From JAEUPI01 sp044222685 (lineage in GTDB: Bacteria; Pseudomonadota; Gammaproteobacteria; Burkholderiales; Burkholderiaceae_C), in the NCBI GenBank assembly GCA_044222685.1, contig JBGAMU010000003.1:23165-87164 (forward strand): DNA of 64,000 bases. Direction: 5' to 3'. Position numbers and translations under genes: made by a program. This document shows, piece after piece, positions 15,858 through 24,726 of this stretch (its first letter is position 1; each line of letters begins with the position of its first letter). The notes under the pieces were generated by a model. The model did not search any database. It was not told the DNA's origin and saw nothing but the letters and a program-made list of their open reading frames with translations.

Positions 15858-18782
15858 ATGCCCAGCCTGCCACTGCACGATCCGATCGCCGATCCGCATC
15901 CCGATGCGGCGCGCGAAACGCGCAACACCACCTGCTACATGTGTGCCTGCCGCTGCGGCATCCGCGTGCACCTGCGCGACGGGCAGGTGCGCTACATCGA
16001 TGGCAACCCGGACCATCCGCTCAACCAGGGCGTGATCTGCGCCAAGGGATCCTCGGGGATCATGAAGCAGTACTCGCCGGCGCGGCTGCTCAAGCCGCTG
16101 AAGCGCAAGGCCGGTGCCGAGCGCGGTGCGGGCGAGTTCGAAGAGATCGAGTGGGAAGAGGCCTTCGCCACGCTGACCGAGCGGCTGGCGCGCATCCGCA
16201 GCACCGATCCGAAGCAGTTCGCGCTGTTCACCGGGCGCGACCAGATGCAGGCGTTGACGGGCCTCTTCGCGCGCCAGTTCGGCACGCCCAACTACGCCGC
16301 GCACGGCGGCTTCTGTTCGGTGAACATGGCCGCCGGCATGATCTACACGATCGGCGGCTCGTTCTGGGAGTTCGGCGGCCCCGACCTCGATCGCGCGAAG
16401 CTCTTCGTGATGATCGGCACCGCCGAGGACCATCACTCCAACCCGATGAAGATCGCGCTGGCCAAGTTCAAGCGCGACGGCGGACGCTTCGTCTCGATCA
16501 ACCCGGTGCGCACCGGTTATTCGGCGATTGCGGACGAATGGGTGCCGATCCGCCCCGGCACCGACGGCGCGTTCCTGCTCGCGGTGATCCACGAGATCCT
16601 GGCCAAGGGACTGTACGACCGCGACTTCGTCGTGCAGTACAGCAATGGCGGCGAGTTGGTCAACCTCGACACCGGCAGCGACGAGTTCGGCATGTTCGTG
16701 CGCACCGAGGTGCCTCAGGAAGAAGCGTGCTACGACCCGCAGAACAAGCTGTGGTGGGACCGGCATAGCAACAAGGCGGTGGTCAGTCACACGCCTGGCG
16801 CGGATCCGTTCCTGCTCGGCGAATTCAAGCTGGCCGACGGCACGCCGGTCAAGCCGGCGTTCCAGCTGCTGCAGGAACGCGTCAAGGACTACACGCCCGA
16901 CTGGGCGGCGCAGATCACCGGCATTCCGGCCGACACGATCCGGCGCCTGGCCTACGAGATGGGTGTCACCGCGCGCGACCAGCGCATCGAACTGCCGATC
17001 GCGTGGACCGATGCCTGGGGCAAGGAACACGACACCGTCACCGGCAATCCGGTGGCCTTTCACGCGATGCGCGGCCTCGCGGCGCACTCCAACGGCTTCC
17101 AGACCGTACGGGCGCTGGGCATCCTGATGTCGCTGCTCGGCACGATCGACCGGCCCGGCGGCTTCCGTCACAAGGCGCCGTTCCCGCGACCGATTCCGCC
17201 GTGCGCCCGCACGCCCAACGATGCGCGCGCCGTGCGGCCCGATCGACCGCTCGACGGCATGCCGCTCGGCTGGCCCTCAGACCCCGACGACCTGTTCGTC
17301 AACGACGACGGCTCGCCGGTGCGCATCGACAAGGCGTTCTCGTGGGAGTACCCGCTGTCGGTGCACGGGATGATGCACAACGTGATCACCAATGCCTGGC
17401 GCGGTGACCCGTACCCGATCGACACGCTGTTGATCTTCATGGCCAACATGTCGTGGAACTCCACGATGAACACGGTCGAAGTGCGCAGGATGCTCAACGA
17501 CCGGAACGACAACGGCGAGTACAAGATCCCGTTCCTGGTCGTCGCCGACGCGTTCCACTCCGAGATGACGGCCTTCGCCGACCTGGTGCTGCCCGATACC
17601 ACCTACCTCGAGCGACACGACGTGATGTCGATGCTCGATCGGCCGATCTCCGAGTTCGACGGTCCGGTCGACGCGGTGCGCATCCCGGTGCTGCCCCCGT
17701 CGGGCGACTGCAAGCCGTTCCAGGAGGTGCTGATCGAACTCGGCTCGCGGCTGAAGCTGCCGACCTTCGTCACGCCCACCGGTCAGCGCAAGTACCGCGA
17801 CTACCCGGACTTCATCGTCAACTGGGAGACCGAGCCCGGTTCGGGCATCGGCTTCTTGGCCGGCTGGCGCGGCAAGGGCGGCGAGAAGTTCCTGATCGGC
17901 GAGCCCAATCCGCGGCAGTGGGAGATGTACGAACAGCACAACTGCGTTTACCACTACCAGTTGCCGCGCAGCTTCCAGTACATGCGCAACTGGAATCAGG
18001 GTTACCTGGAGTGGTCGCGTGCGAACCGCATCACACGCTACGCCGAGCCGATCCTGATCCACCTGTACTCCGAGGTGCTGCAGCGCTTTCGCAGCGCGGC
18101 GCAAGGGAAGGGCCTGACGCGCAGACCGCCGGAACATCTGAAGACGCGCATCGCCACCTACTTCGATCCGCTGCCGTTCTACTACGAGCCGCTGGAGTCG
18201 CACGTCACCGACAAGCACCGCTTCCCCTTGGCGGCTGTGACGCAGCGGCCGATGGCGATGTACCACTCGTGGGACTCGCAGAACGCCTGGCTGCGGCAGA
18301 TCCACACCCATAACGTGCTGAACATCCACACGCAGACGGCACGGGCCTCGGGCATCGCCGACGGCGACTGGGTCTGGGTGGAGTCGCAGTGGGGACGCGT
18401 GCGCTGCCAGGTCAGCCACTCGGAGGCGGTCGAACCCGGCACGGTATGGACCTGGAACGCGATCGGCAAGCAATCCGGCGCGTGGAACCTGGCGCCCAAC
18501 GCCAACGAGTCGCAACGCGGCTTCCTGCTCAACCACCTGATCTCCGACGAACTGCCTGCGCAGTACGGCCAGGCGCGCATCTCCAACTCCGACCCGATCA
18601 CCGGGCAGGCCGGCTGGTACGACGTGCGCGTGCGCGTCACCAAGGCCGACGCGCAGCCGGCACTGGGCAGCGAACCGCAGTTCGAGCCGATGCACCGGTA
18701 TCCCGGCATGGCGGAACGTCCGCAGCGGCTGCCGGCGCCAATGGTGGGCGCCACGGCCGGGCGGAAGAAGGACCCAGTATGA
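15858..18782 (+). CDS. soeA: SoeA, molybdoprotein of sulfite:quinone oxidoreductase
   Basis: A 974-residue complex-iron-sulfur molybdoenzyme. The N-terminal [4Fe-4S] site is Cys26-x2-Cys29-x3-Cys33 with Cys61. The molybdopterin-binding domains follow (GGFCSVNMAAGM, FVMIGTAEDHHSNP, WNAIGKQSGAWNL near the end). No Tat signal is present, consistent with the cytoplasmic SoeABC that oxidises sulfite directly to sulfate in purple sulfur bacteria. Polysulfide or thiosulfate reductase is the alternative within the family, but the missing signal peptide and the Apr/Dsr context favour SoeA. ATG 15858 is preferred over more distal in-frame codons. It overlaps soeB by ATGA. Confidence 0.9.
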   Translation: MPSLPLHDPIADPHPDAARETRNTTCYMCACRCGIRVHLRDGQVRYIDGNPDHPLNQGVICAKGSSGIMKQYSPARLLKPLKRKAGAERGAGEFEEIEWEEAFATLTERLARIRSTDPKQFALFTGRDQMQALTGLFARQFGTPNYAAHGGFCSVNMAAGMIYTIGGSFWEFGGPDLDRAKLFVMIGTAEDHHSNPMKIALAKFKRDGGRFVSINPVRTGYSAIADEWVPIRPGTDGAFLLAVIHEILAKGLYDRDFVVQYSNGGELVNLDTGSDEFGMFVRTEVPQEEACYDPQNKLWWDRHSNKAVVSHTPGADPFLLGEFKLADGTPVKPAFQLLQERVKDYTPDWAAQITGIPADTIRRLAYEMGVTARDQRIELPIAWTDAWGKEHDTVTGNPVAFHAMRGLAAHSNGFQTVRALGILMSLLGTIDRPGGFRHKAPFPRPIPPCARTPNDARAVRPDRPLDGMPLGWPSDPDDLFVNDDGSPVRIDKAFSWEYPLSVHGMMHNVITNAWRGDPYPIDTLLIFMANMSWNSTMNTVEVRRMLNDRNDNGEYKIPFLVVADAFHSEMTAFADLVLPDTTYLERHDVMSMLDRPISEFDGPVDAVRIPVLPPSGDCKPFQEVLIELGSRLKLPTFVTPTGQRKYRDYPDFIVNWETEPGSGIGFLAGWRGKGGEKFLIGEPNPRQWEMYEQHNCVYHYQLPRSFQYMRNWNQGYLEWSRANRITRYAEPILIHLYSEVLQRFRSAAQGKGLTRRPPEHLKTRIATYFDPLPFYYEPLESHVTDKHRFPLAAVTQRPMAMYHSWDSQNAWLRQIHTHNVLNIHTQTARASGIADGDWVWVESQWGRVRCQVSHSEAVEPGTVWTWNAIGKQSGAWNLAPNANESQRGFLLNHLISDELPAQYGQARISNSDPITGQAGWYDVRVRVTKADAQPALGSEPQFEPMHRYPGMAERPQRLPAPMVGATAGRKKDPV

Positions 18783-19513
18783 CTCGCAAGCAACTCGCGC
18801 TGGTGATCGACCTGAACGTGTGCGTCGGCTGCCATGCCTGCGTCACCAGCTGCAAGGAGTGGAACAACTACGGGGCAGCCGGACCGCTGGCCGACCTGGC
18901 GCCGTACGACGCCGATCCGACCGGCACCTTCTTCAACCGTGTGCAGACCTACGAAGTCGGCCAGTACCCGTTCACCGAGACCGTGTACTTTCCGAAGTCG
19001 TGCCTGCACTGCGAAGAGCCGCCGTGCGTGCCGGTGTGCCCGACCGGCGCGTCGTACAAGCGCGCGGAAGACGGCATCGTGCTGGTCGACTACGACAAGT
19101 GCATCGGCTGCAAGTACTGCGCGTGGGCCTGCCCCTACGGCGCGCGCGAGTTCGACGAGCACGACAAGGTGATGAAGAAGTGCACCCTGTGCGTCGATCG
19201 GATCTACGACACCCGGATGTCCGAGGTCGATCGCAAGCCGGCCTGTGTGAAGGCCTGTCCGACCTCGGCACGCATCTTCGGCGACATTCACGATCCGCAT
19301 AGCGACGCGTCGCGTGCCATTCGCGAGAACGGCGGCTACGCGTTGATGCCCGAGTGGGGCACCCAGCCGGCCAACCACTACCTGCCGAGGCGCACGACGC
19401 GCATGCGCATTCACGAAGACGAGCTCGTGCGTGCCGACAATCCGTTGCGCGTCGAAGGGCACCTGCCCAGACCCGCCGACGACGCGGCGACGTTCGACGA
19501 CGCCAGCTGGTAG
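18779..19513 (+). CDS. soeB: SoeB, four-cluster iron-sulfur subunit
   Basis: A 244-residue DmsB-type ferredoxin with four [4Fe-4S] ligand sets, the first at Cys15, Cys18, Cys21, Cys25 and others in CLHCEEPPCVPVCP, CIGCKYCAWACP and CTLCVDR...CVKACP. It connects the SoeA molybdenum site to the membrane subunit. The start lies within the soeA stop (ATGA overlap). Confidence 0.95.
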   Translation: MTRKQLALVIDLNVCVGCHACVTSCKEWNNYGAAGPLADLAPYDADPTGTFFNRVQTYEVGQYPFTETVYFPKSCLHCEEPPCVPVCPTGASYKRAEDGIVLVDYDKCIGCKYCAWACPYGAREFDEHDKVMKKCTLCVDRIYDTRMSEVDRKPACVKACPTSARIFGDIHDPHSDASRAIRENGGYALMPEWGTQPANHYLPRRTTRMRIHEDELVRADNPLRVEGHLPRPADDAATFDDASW

Positions 19514-19522
19514 GCCCTCGCG

Positions 19523-20503
19523 ATGCGTCCCGCGTTGTCCGTCATCCTGCTGACCACGTTGATCGGGGCCGGTCAGGGCCTGTTCCTGGCCCTGTTCACG
19601 GTGCAGAGCTACGCGCTGCTGGGTCTGCTGCCATCGGTGGCCACGATGGGCTTCTATGTGCAGGGCGGACTGATCGCCACGGCGCTGCTGGCCGCCGGGC
19701 TGGTGGCGTCGTTCTTCCATCTCGGCCGGCCCGAGCGGGCCTGGCGTTCGGCGACGCAGTGGCGCACGTCGTGGCTGTCGCGCGAGGTGATCGTGCTGCC
19801 GGCCTTCATCGGCGTTGTGGTGCTGTACACGCTGGCGCACGGACTGGGTGTGACCCAGCCGATCTTCACGCTGCCGCAAGGCCTGCCGATCGACGCCAGC
19901 GTCGTGATCGGCTGCGTGGGCACGCTGCTGGCCTTCGCGCTGTTCGTCTGCACCGGCATGGTCTACGCGTGCCTGCGCTTCCTGGCCGAGTGGCACACGC
20001 CGCTGACGCCGCTGAACTACACACTGCTCGGCGGCGCTTCGGGCTTCATGCTGGCCGCAGCGCTTGCGGCGCTTGTCGCCCCGGCGCTGGTGGCGTTCCT
20101 GTCGGGCTGGGCCATCATCCTCACCATGCTGGCCGCGGCCGGGCGCATCGCGTCGTTGTGGCGCAACGCGCGACTGAAGCCACGCTCGACGCTGCAGTCG
20201 GCCATCGGCATCAAGCACCCGGACGTCGCGCAGCAGTCCAAGGGCTTCATGGGCGGCTCGTTCAACACGCGCGAGTTCTTCCATGGCAGCACCGGCCAGC
20301 GGTTGCGGCTGGCCAAGCCGGCCTTCATCGTGCTGGCCTTCGCGGCGCCCGTACTGCTGGCGCTCGCCGGCCGCGGCGCGGCTTCGGCGATGTGGATGCT
20401 GGCGGCCTGCATGGTGCAGTTCGGCGGGCTGCTGATCGAGCGCTGGTTCTTCTTCGCGCAGGCTCGGCATCCGCAGAATCTGTACTACCAGGCGGTGTCG
20501 TGA
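19523..20503 (+). CDS. soeC: SoeC, DmsC-family membrane anchor
   Basis: A 326-residue protein with about eight transmembrane helices of the DmsC family (not the NrfD type), including the conserved FFHLGRPERAWR loop and a C-terminal FGGLLIERWFFFAQARHPQNLYY. It anchors SoeAB and delivers electrons to quinone. It begins nine bases after soeB, and its stop overlaps the following GTG start. Confidence 0.92.
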   Translation: MRPALSVILLTTLIGAGQGLFLALFTVQSYALLGLLPSVATMGFYVQGGLIATALLAAGLVASFFHLGRPERAWRSATQWRTSWLSREVIVLPAFIGVVVLYTLAHGLGVTQPIFTLPQGLPIDASVVIGCVGTLLAFALFVCTGMVYACLRFLAEWHTPLTPLNYTLLGGASGFMLAAALAALVAPALVAFLSGWAIILTMLAAAGRIASLWRNARLKPRSTLQSAIGIKHPDVAQQSKGFMGGSFNTREFFHGSTGQRLRLAKPAFIVLAFAAPVLLALAGRGAASAMWMLAACMVQFGGLLIERWFFFAQARHPQNLYYQAVS

Positions 20504-21438
20504 AGGCGGCGCGGCGCGGCCTGGTCCTGCTGGTCGGCCTGCTGCTGGTGGCGGGCGCGCACGCAGCAGACGTTGCCACGACGTCAAGCGCAGTGCCATG
20601 GTGGGTGTGGCCGCTGGGCCTGTTCGTCGCCTGTTTCCTGATGGGCATCGTCGCTGTGCCGGCGGGCATTGGCGGCGGCACCTTGTTCGTGCCGATCGTT
20701 GGCAGCTTCTTCCCGTTTCATCTGGACTTCGTGCGCGGAGCCGGCTTGCTGGTCGCGTTGGCCAGCGCACTGTCGGCCGGGCCGATGCTGCTGCGCAGCG
20801 GACTGGGCAGCCTGCGCCTGGCACTTCCGCTGGCGGTGCTGGCCTCGGCGTCGTCGATCGGCGGCGCCCTGCTCGGCCTGGCGATGCCGGCGCAGGTGGT
20901 GCAGATGCTGCTGGGCGCCGTGGTGCTCGGCATCGTGGTGCTGATGTTCACCGCCAAGAAGTCCGAGTTCCCGCAGGTCGAGCGGCCGGACGCGCTGTCG
21001 CAGGCGCTCGCGTTGCACGGCGTCTTTCTCGACGGTGCCTCGCAGCGTACGGTGCGCTGGCGGGTGCACCGCAGCGTGCCGGGCCTGCTCGTCTTCCTGG
21101 CCATCGGCGTGCTGGCCGGCATGTTCGGCATCGGCGCCGGCTGGGCCAACGTGCCGGCGCTGAACCTGCTGATGGGCGCACCGCTCAAGGTGGCGGCTGG
21201 CACCTCGAGCGTGGTGCTGTCGCTGGTCGACTCGTCCGCGGCATGGGTCTACATCAACAAAGGCGCCGTGCTGCCGATGATCGCCGTGCCGTCGGTGGTC
21301 GGCATGATGCTGGGCGCCCGCATCGGTGCACGGCTGCTGAACGTGCTCAAGGGCTCGGTGATCCGGCGCCTGGTGATTGCCGTGCTGCTGTTCGCCGGCA
21401 GCCGGGCCCTGCTCAAGGGCATGGGTGTGTGGCCATGA
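20500..21438 (+). CDS. TauE/SafE-family sulfite/anion exporter
   Basis: A 312-residue membrane protein starting at GTG 20500 (GTGA overlap with soeC). It has an N-terminal signal-like helix ending in AHA and about eight further helices in two homologous halves, each with the family motif GIGGG / GIGAGW. Members export sulfite, sulfoacetate or related anions. Coupling to soeABC suggests it removes sulfite or sulfate from the cytoplasm during sulfur oxidation. Confidence 0.88.
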   Translation: MKAARRGLVLLVGLLLVAGAHAADVATTSSAVPWWVWPLGLFVACFLMGIVAVPAGIGGGTLFVPIVGSFFPFHLDFVRGAGLLVALASALSAGPMLLRSGLGSLRLALPLAVLASASSIGGALLGLAMPAQVVQMLLGAVVLGIVVLMFTAKKSEFPQVERPDALSQALALHGVFLDGASQRTVRWRVHRSVPGLLVFLAIGVLAGMFGIGAGWANVPALNLLMGAPLKVAAGTSSVVLSLVDSSAAWVYINKGAVLPMIAVPSVVGMMLGARIGARLLNVLKGSVIRRLVIAVLLFAGSRALLKGMGVWP

Positions 21439-21857
21439 AGAACCCGGGCGACCTGGCGGTCCAGCCGCCCGAACAGATGCGCTACGCGACGTGGCTGGAC
21501 TGGGGCACGCGTGTCGGCCTGATCGTCCTGCTGCTCAGCTTCGCGGCCTACGTGCTGGGCTTGGCGCAGTCTCACGTGCCGGTGTCCCGGCTGCCGGAGC
21601 TGTGGATCCACCCGGTGGGCCGTTTCCTCGAGTTGACCGGCTCACCCACCGGCTGGGGCTGGCTCGCGCTGGTGCATCGCGGCGACATCGCGGGCCTGTT
21701 GGGCATCGCCATCCTGGCCGGCAGCTCGGTGTTGTGTCTGCTCGCACTGGTGCCGCTGTACTGGTCGCGCGGCGACAAGGCCTTCGCGGCCATCTGCCTG
21801 GCCGAGGTGGCGGTGGTGCTCGTCGCAGCCTCAGGCTGGATCTCGGGAGGCCATTGA
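21435..21857 (+). CDS. Small membrane protein coupled to the TauE/SafE gene
   Basis: A 140-residue protein with three likely transmembrane helices (about residues 25-45, 85-107 and 117-135). The intervening loop WIHPVGRFLELTG and the C-terminal SGGH are distinctive. It overlaps the exporter gene by ATGA. Its size and place resemble DUF1634 proteins often paired with TauE/SafE, but I cannot confirm the family by eye. It is probably an accessory subunit of the exporter. Confidence 0.7.
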   Translation: MKNPGDLAVQPPEQMRYATWLDWGTRVGLIVLLLSFAAYVLGLAQSHVPVSRLPELWIHPVGRFLELTGSPTGWGWLALVHRGDIAGLLGIAILAGSSVLCLLALVPLYWSRGDKAFAAICLAEVAVVLVAASGWISGGH

Positions 21858-21859
21858 CG

Positions 21860-22708
21860 ATGGCCGCCCCGTTCGCGCGCGTGCTGCTGGCTACCGAGCA
21901 CACCGAGTTCGACGCCGGCGCCGAGAACCTGGCGCTGGCCCTGGCGCGCCACTGCGCGTTGCCGTTGACCGCCGTGCTGCCGATCGTCAGCAACCCGGAA
22001 TTCGAAGTGGCGGCGCCCGAGCTGTCGGCCCGGTCGGACGCACGGGCCTCGCAGCGCCGCGAGGCGCTGCTGGCGTTGGCCCGTGCGCAGCAGGTCGAGC
22101 TCGAGGTCACCGTGCGCCATGGCAGCGAGCTGGACTCGGAGATCGTCCAGGAGGCACTGCAACGCCAGGCCGATCTGGTCGTGATCCGGCGGCGCGGCGA
22201 GCGCGGTTTCCTCGCCCGGCTGCTGATCGGTGAGATGGTCAGCAAGGTGGTGGCGCACGCACCTTGCAGCGTGCTGGTGGCGCCGCGCAAGGCGCAGCTG
22301 TGGACGCGGCGCGTGCTGGTCGGTATCGACCCGCAGGCGCCCAGCGAGGCGGCTCTGGGGCTGGCCGCCGGCATCGCCGCCGACTGCGCCCTGCCGCTGC
22401 GTGTGGTGTGCGTGGTGAGCACCGACGCATTCAGGTCCTCGGCCGAACCCGTGCTGGCTGCATTGCTGCAGAAGGCCCGCGCGATCTGTCCGGCCGCCGA
22501 TGGCGAGCTGCGCAGCGGACGGGCGCACGACGAGCTGGTGCTGGCAGCCCGGGCCGGCCCGGCGGACCTGCTGGTGGTGGCACGACATCGCGACGACGGC
22601 CCTCGGCGTCTGCGCATCGGCAACGTCGCACACAAGGTGATCGGCATGGCCGACTGCCCCGTGCTGGTCCACGTGAAGCCTGCCACCACCGCTGAAGGAG
22701 CGACATGA
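21860..22708 (+). CDS. Tandem-domain universal stress protein
   Basis: A 282-residue protein with two UspA domains (about 1-145 and 147-275). Each ends in the usual strand, CSVLVAP and CPVLVHV. The nucleotide loop is atypical: GERGFLARLLIGE in the first domain and a degenerate DDGPRRLRIGN in the second, so ATP binding is doubtful. GGGAGG lies about ten bases before ATG 21860. It overlaps the next gene by ATGA, so its product is made together with the CMD-Rieske protein, possibly under sulfur or redox stress. Confidence 0.88.
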   Translation: MAAPFARVLLATEHTEFDAGAENLALALARHCALPLTAVLPIVSNPEFEVAAPELSARSDARASQRREALLALARAQQVELEVTVRHGSELDSEIVQEALQRQADLVVIRRRGERGFLARLLIGEMVSKVVAHAPCSVLVAPRKAQLWTRRVLVGIDPQAPSEAALGLAAGIAADCALPLRVVCVVSTDAFRSSAEPVLAALLQKARAICPAADGELRSGRAHDELVLAARAGPADLLVVARHRDDGPRRLRIGNVAHKVIGMADCPVLVHVKPATTAEGAT

Positions 22709-23331
22709 GTGATGCACTGAACTACCTCGTCAAGGCGCGCCCCGCCGCGATGTCGCACTACTTCGCCTTCCTCAAGGACTGCGGCAGGCACCTCGACCCG
22801 AAGACACGCGACCTGATCTCGGTGATCACCAAGGTCCATGCGCAGACCGAGCGGGGCTTTCGCCAGTACCTCGGCCGCGCGCTGCGCGACGGCTGCACGC
22901 CGGCGGAAGTCCTCGATGCGCTGCTGATGGCCTTTCCGGCGCTCGGGCTGGCCAAGATCGTCTGGGCCGTCGACATCATCCTCGCGATGGACCTGCCGGA
23001 GTTCCAGCCGGCCGCGCTCGGCGCCGAAGGCCAGTGGCACGACGTGATGGCGACGGCCGACCTGCCGCCCGACGGCGTCACGCGCGTCGAGTGCGACGGC
23101 CGCGGCCTGTTCGTGCACCACGGTGACGACGGCTGGAAGGTGTTCGACAGCCGCTGCCCGCACCAGACGACCAACATCCCGCACCTCGCCCTGCAGGGGA
23201 CCACGCTGATCTGCCCAAAGCACGAGTGGGCGTTCGACGTTCGCTCGGGCCGCTGCACCGCCAAGGGCGATCGCCCGCTCAGGCAATGGGAAACCCGGGT
23301 GGCCGACGGCCGCCTGCTCGCCCGCTGGTGA
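22705..23331 (+). CDS. CMD (AhpD-like) and Rieske [2Fe-2S] fusion protein
   Basis: A 208-residue protein of two parts. Residues 1-95 resemble carboxymuconolactone decarboxylase/AhpD-like helical proteins (DPKTRDLISVITKVHAQ, ALRDGCTPAEVLDALLMAFP), but without the AhpD CxxC pair. Residues 105-208 form a Rieske ferredoxin with CPHQ and CPKHEWAF; the usual CxH motif of the first pair is altered from CPH-x-GA to CPHQTTN and the second is C-x2-H. The fusion could be a small redox carrier or a peroxide or sulfur-linked enzyme. It is soluble, with no signal peptide. It is the last gene of the soe-exporter-usp string. Confidence 0.85.
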   Translation: MSDALNYLVKARPAAMSHYFAFLKDCGRHLDPKTRDLISVITKVHAQTERGFRQYLGRALRDGCTPAEVLDALLMAFPALGLAKIVWAVDIILAMDLPEFQPAALGAEGQWHDVMATADLPPDGVTRVECDGRGLFVHHGDDGWKVFDSRCPHQTTNIPHLALQGTTLICPKHEWAFDVRSGRCTAKGDRPLRQWETRVADGRLLARW

Positions 23332-23399
23332 GCACACCCTCGCCATCGACGCCCTGACCGATTTACCCCGGCTTTTGACCCCTCAACAGGAGACAGACG

Positions 23400-24692
23400 A
23401 TGACCCGCTCGCCAAGGAATCTTCTTCGCACCCTTCCCGTGGCCGCCGCGTGCCTGGCCGCAGGCCCGGCACTCGCGACCAACGGCTACTTCCCGCACGG
23501 CTACGGCATCAAGGCCAAGGGCATGGGCGGCGTCTCGACCGCGCTGGCACAGGACAGCCTGGGCGGCGCCACCAACCCGGCCGGCATGGTGTGGGCCGGC
23601 TCGCGTTTGGACGTCGGTCTGGACGTCTTCATGCCCAAGCGCGATGCCGAGCGCAGCGGGGCCGGCGTACCCACGCTCAACGGCAGGGTCGAGAGCGACA
23701 ACAGCCGCTTCTTCATTCCCGAGTTCGGCTACAACCGCATGCTCAACGCCAACCTGTCGCTCGGCGTGTCGGTCTACGGCAACGGCGGCATGAACACCAC
23801 GTACCCGCAGGGCGACTTCAACTGTGGCGGCGGCCCGGCCAACATGTTGTGCGGCAGCGGCTCGCTCGGCCAGGATCTGTCGCAGCTGATCGTCGCGCCG
23901 ACCGTGGCCTACAAGGTCAACGCGCAGCACGCGGTCGGCCTGGCGCTGCTGCTCGGCTACCAGCAGTTCAAGGCATTCGGCCTGCAGGCCTTCGAGGGCT
24001 TGAGCAGCGCACCGGGCAGCGTGACCAACAACGGCTACGACAGCGCCACCGGCATCGGTCTGCGCCTGGGCTACCAGGGCCGCATCACCGATCAGATCAG
24101 CGTCGGCGCCGCCTACGCGCCCAAGATGAACATGAGCCGCTTCGACAAGTACAAGGGGCTGTTCGCCGGCAACGGTGACTTCGACATTCCGTCGCACTAC
24201 AGCATCGGCATCGCGTTCTCGCCGACACCCGCCTGGACGGTGGCGCTGGACGTCGGCCGCATCAACTACAGCGACGTCGCGTCGGTCAACAACCCGAGCT
24301 CGGCGCAGGCGCCCCTGGGTGCCGGTAACGGCCCGGGGTTCGGCTGGCAGGACATCGACATCGTCAAGATCGGCGTCGCCTGGCGGGCGTCGGACGCCTG
24401 GACGCTGCGTGCCGGCTACAACAAGGGTGACAACCCGATAAGCTCGGCCGACGTGAGCTTCAACATCATCGCCCCCGGCGTCATGAAGGAGCACTACACC
24501 GCGGGGTTCACCTACTCGCTCGACAAGGACAACGAGATCAGCGCCGCGCTGATGATTGCGCCGCGTCAGAGCGTGACCGGCCCGTCGATGTTCAACTCGC
24601 CGGCCTTGGTGCCGCCCGGGGGCCTCGGCGGCAACGAGACGATCAGCATGAAGCAGTCGAGCTTCGGCTTGGCCTGGGCCCGCAAGTTCTAG
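23400..24692 (+). CDS. FadL/OmpP1/TodX-family outer-membrane protein
   Basis: A 430-residue protein with a signal peptide (cleavage near ALA-TNGYFP) and FadL features: NGYFPHGYGIKAKGMGGVSTALAQDSLGGATNPAGM at the plug, alternating beta strands, and a terminal aromatic KF. The family transports hydrophobic molecules across the outer membrane. It is 34 bases upstream of sqr, so a hydrophobic sulfur species is a possible substrate; this is inference. AGGAG precedes ATG 23400. Confidence 0.9.
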   Translation: MTRSPRNLLRTLPVAAACLAAGPALATNGYFPHGYGIKAKGMGGVSTALAQDSLGGATNPAGMVWAGSRLDVGLDVFMPKRDAERSGAGVPTLNGRVESDNSRFFIPEFGYNRMLNANLSLGVSVYGNGGMNTTYPQGDFNCGGGPANMLCGSGSLGQDLSQLIVAPTVAYKVNAQHAVGLALLLGYQQFKAFGLQAFEGLSSAPGSVTNNGYDSATGIGLRLGYQGRITDQISVGAAYAPKMNMSRFDKYKGLFAGNGDFDIPSHYSIGIAFSPTPAWTVALDVGRINYSDVASVNNPSSAQAPLGAGNGPGFGWQDIDIVKIGVAWRASDAWTLRAGYNKGDNPISSADVSFNIIAPGVMKEHYTAGFTYSLDKDNEISAALMIAPRQSVTGPSMFNSPALVPPGGLGGNETISMKQSSFGLAWARKF

Positions 24693-24726
24693 GACAGCGC
24701 CGGCACGGCGCAACCGGAGACATGGC

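Noticed and set aside
15858..18782. soeA as periplasmic polysulfide or thiosulfate reductase
   Set aside because: No Tat signal was found and the gene context is oxidative.
18182..20824. An 880-codon open frame on the - strand
   Set aside because: It is antisense to soeA, soeB and soeC and rich in Arg/Gln/His as expected for a shadow.
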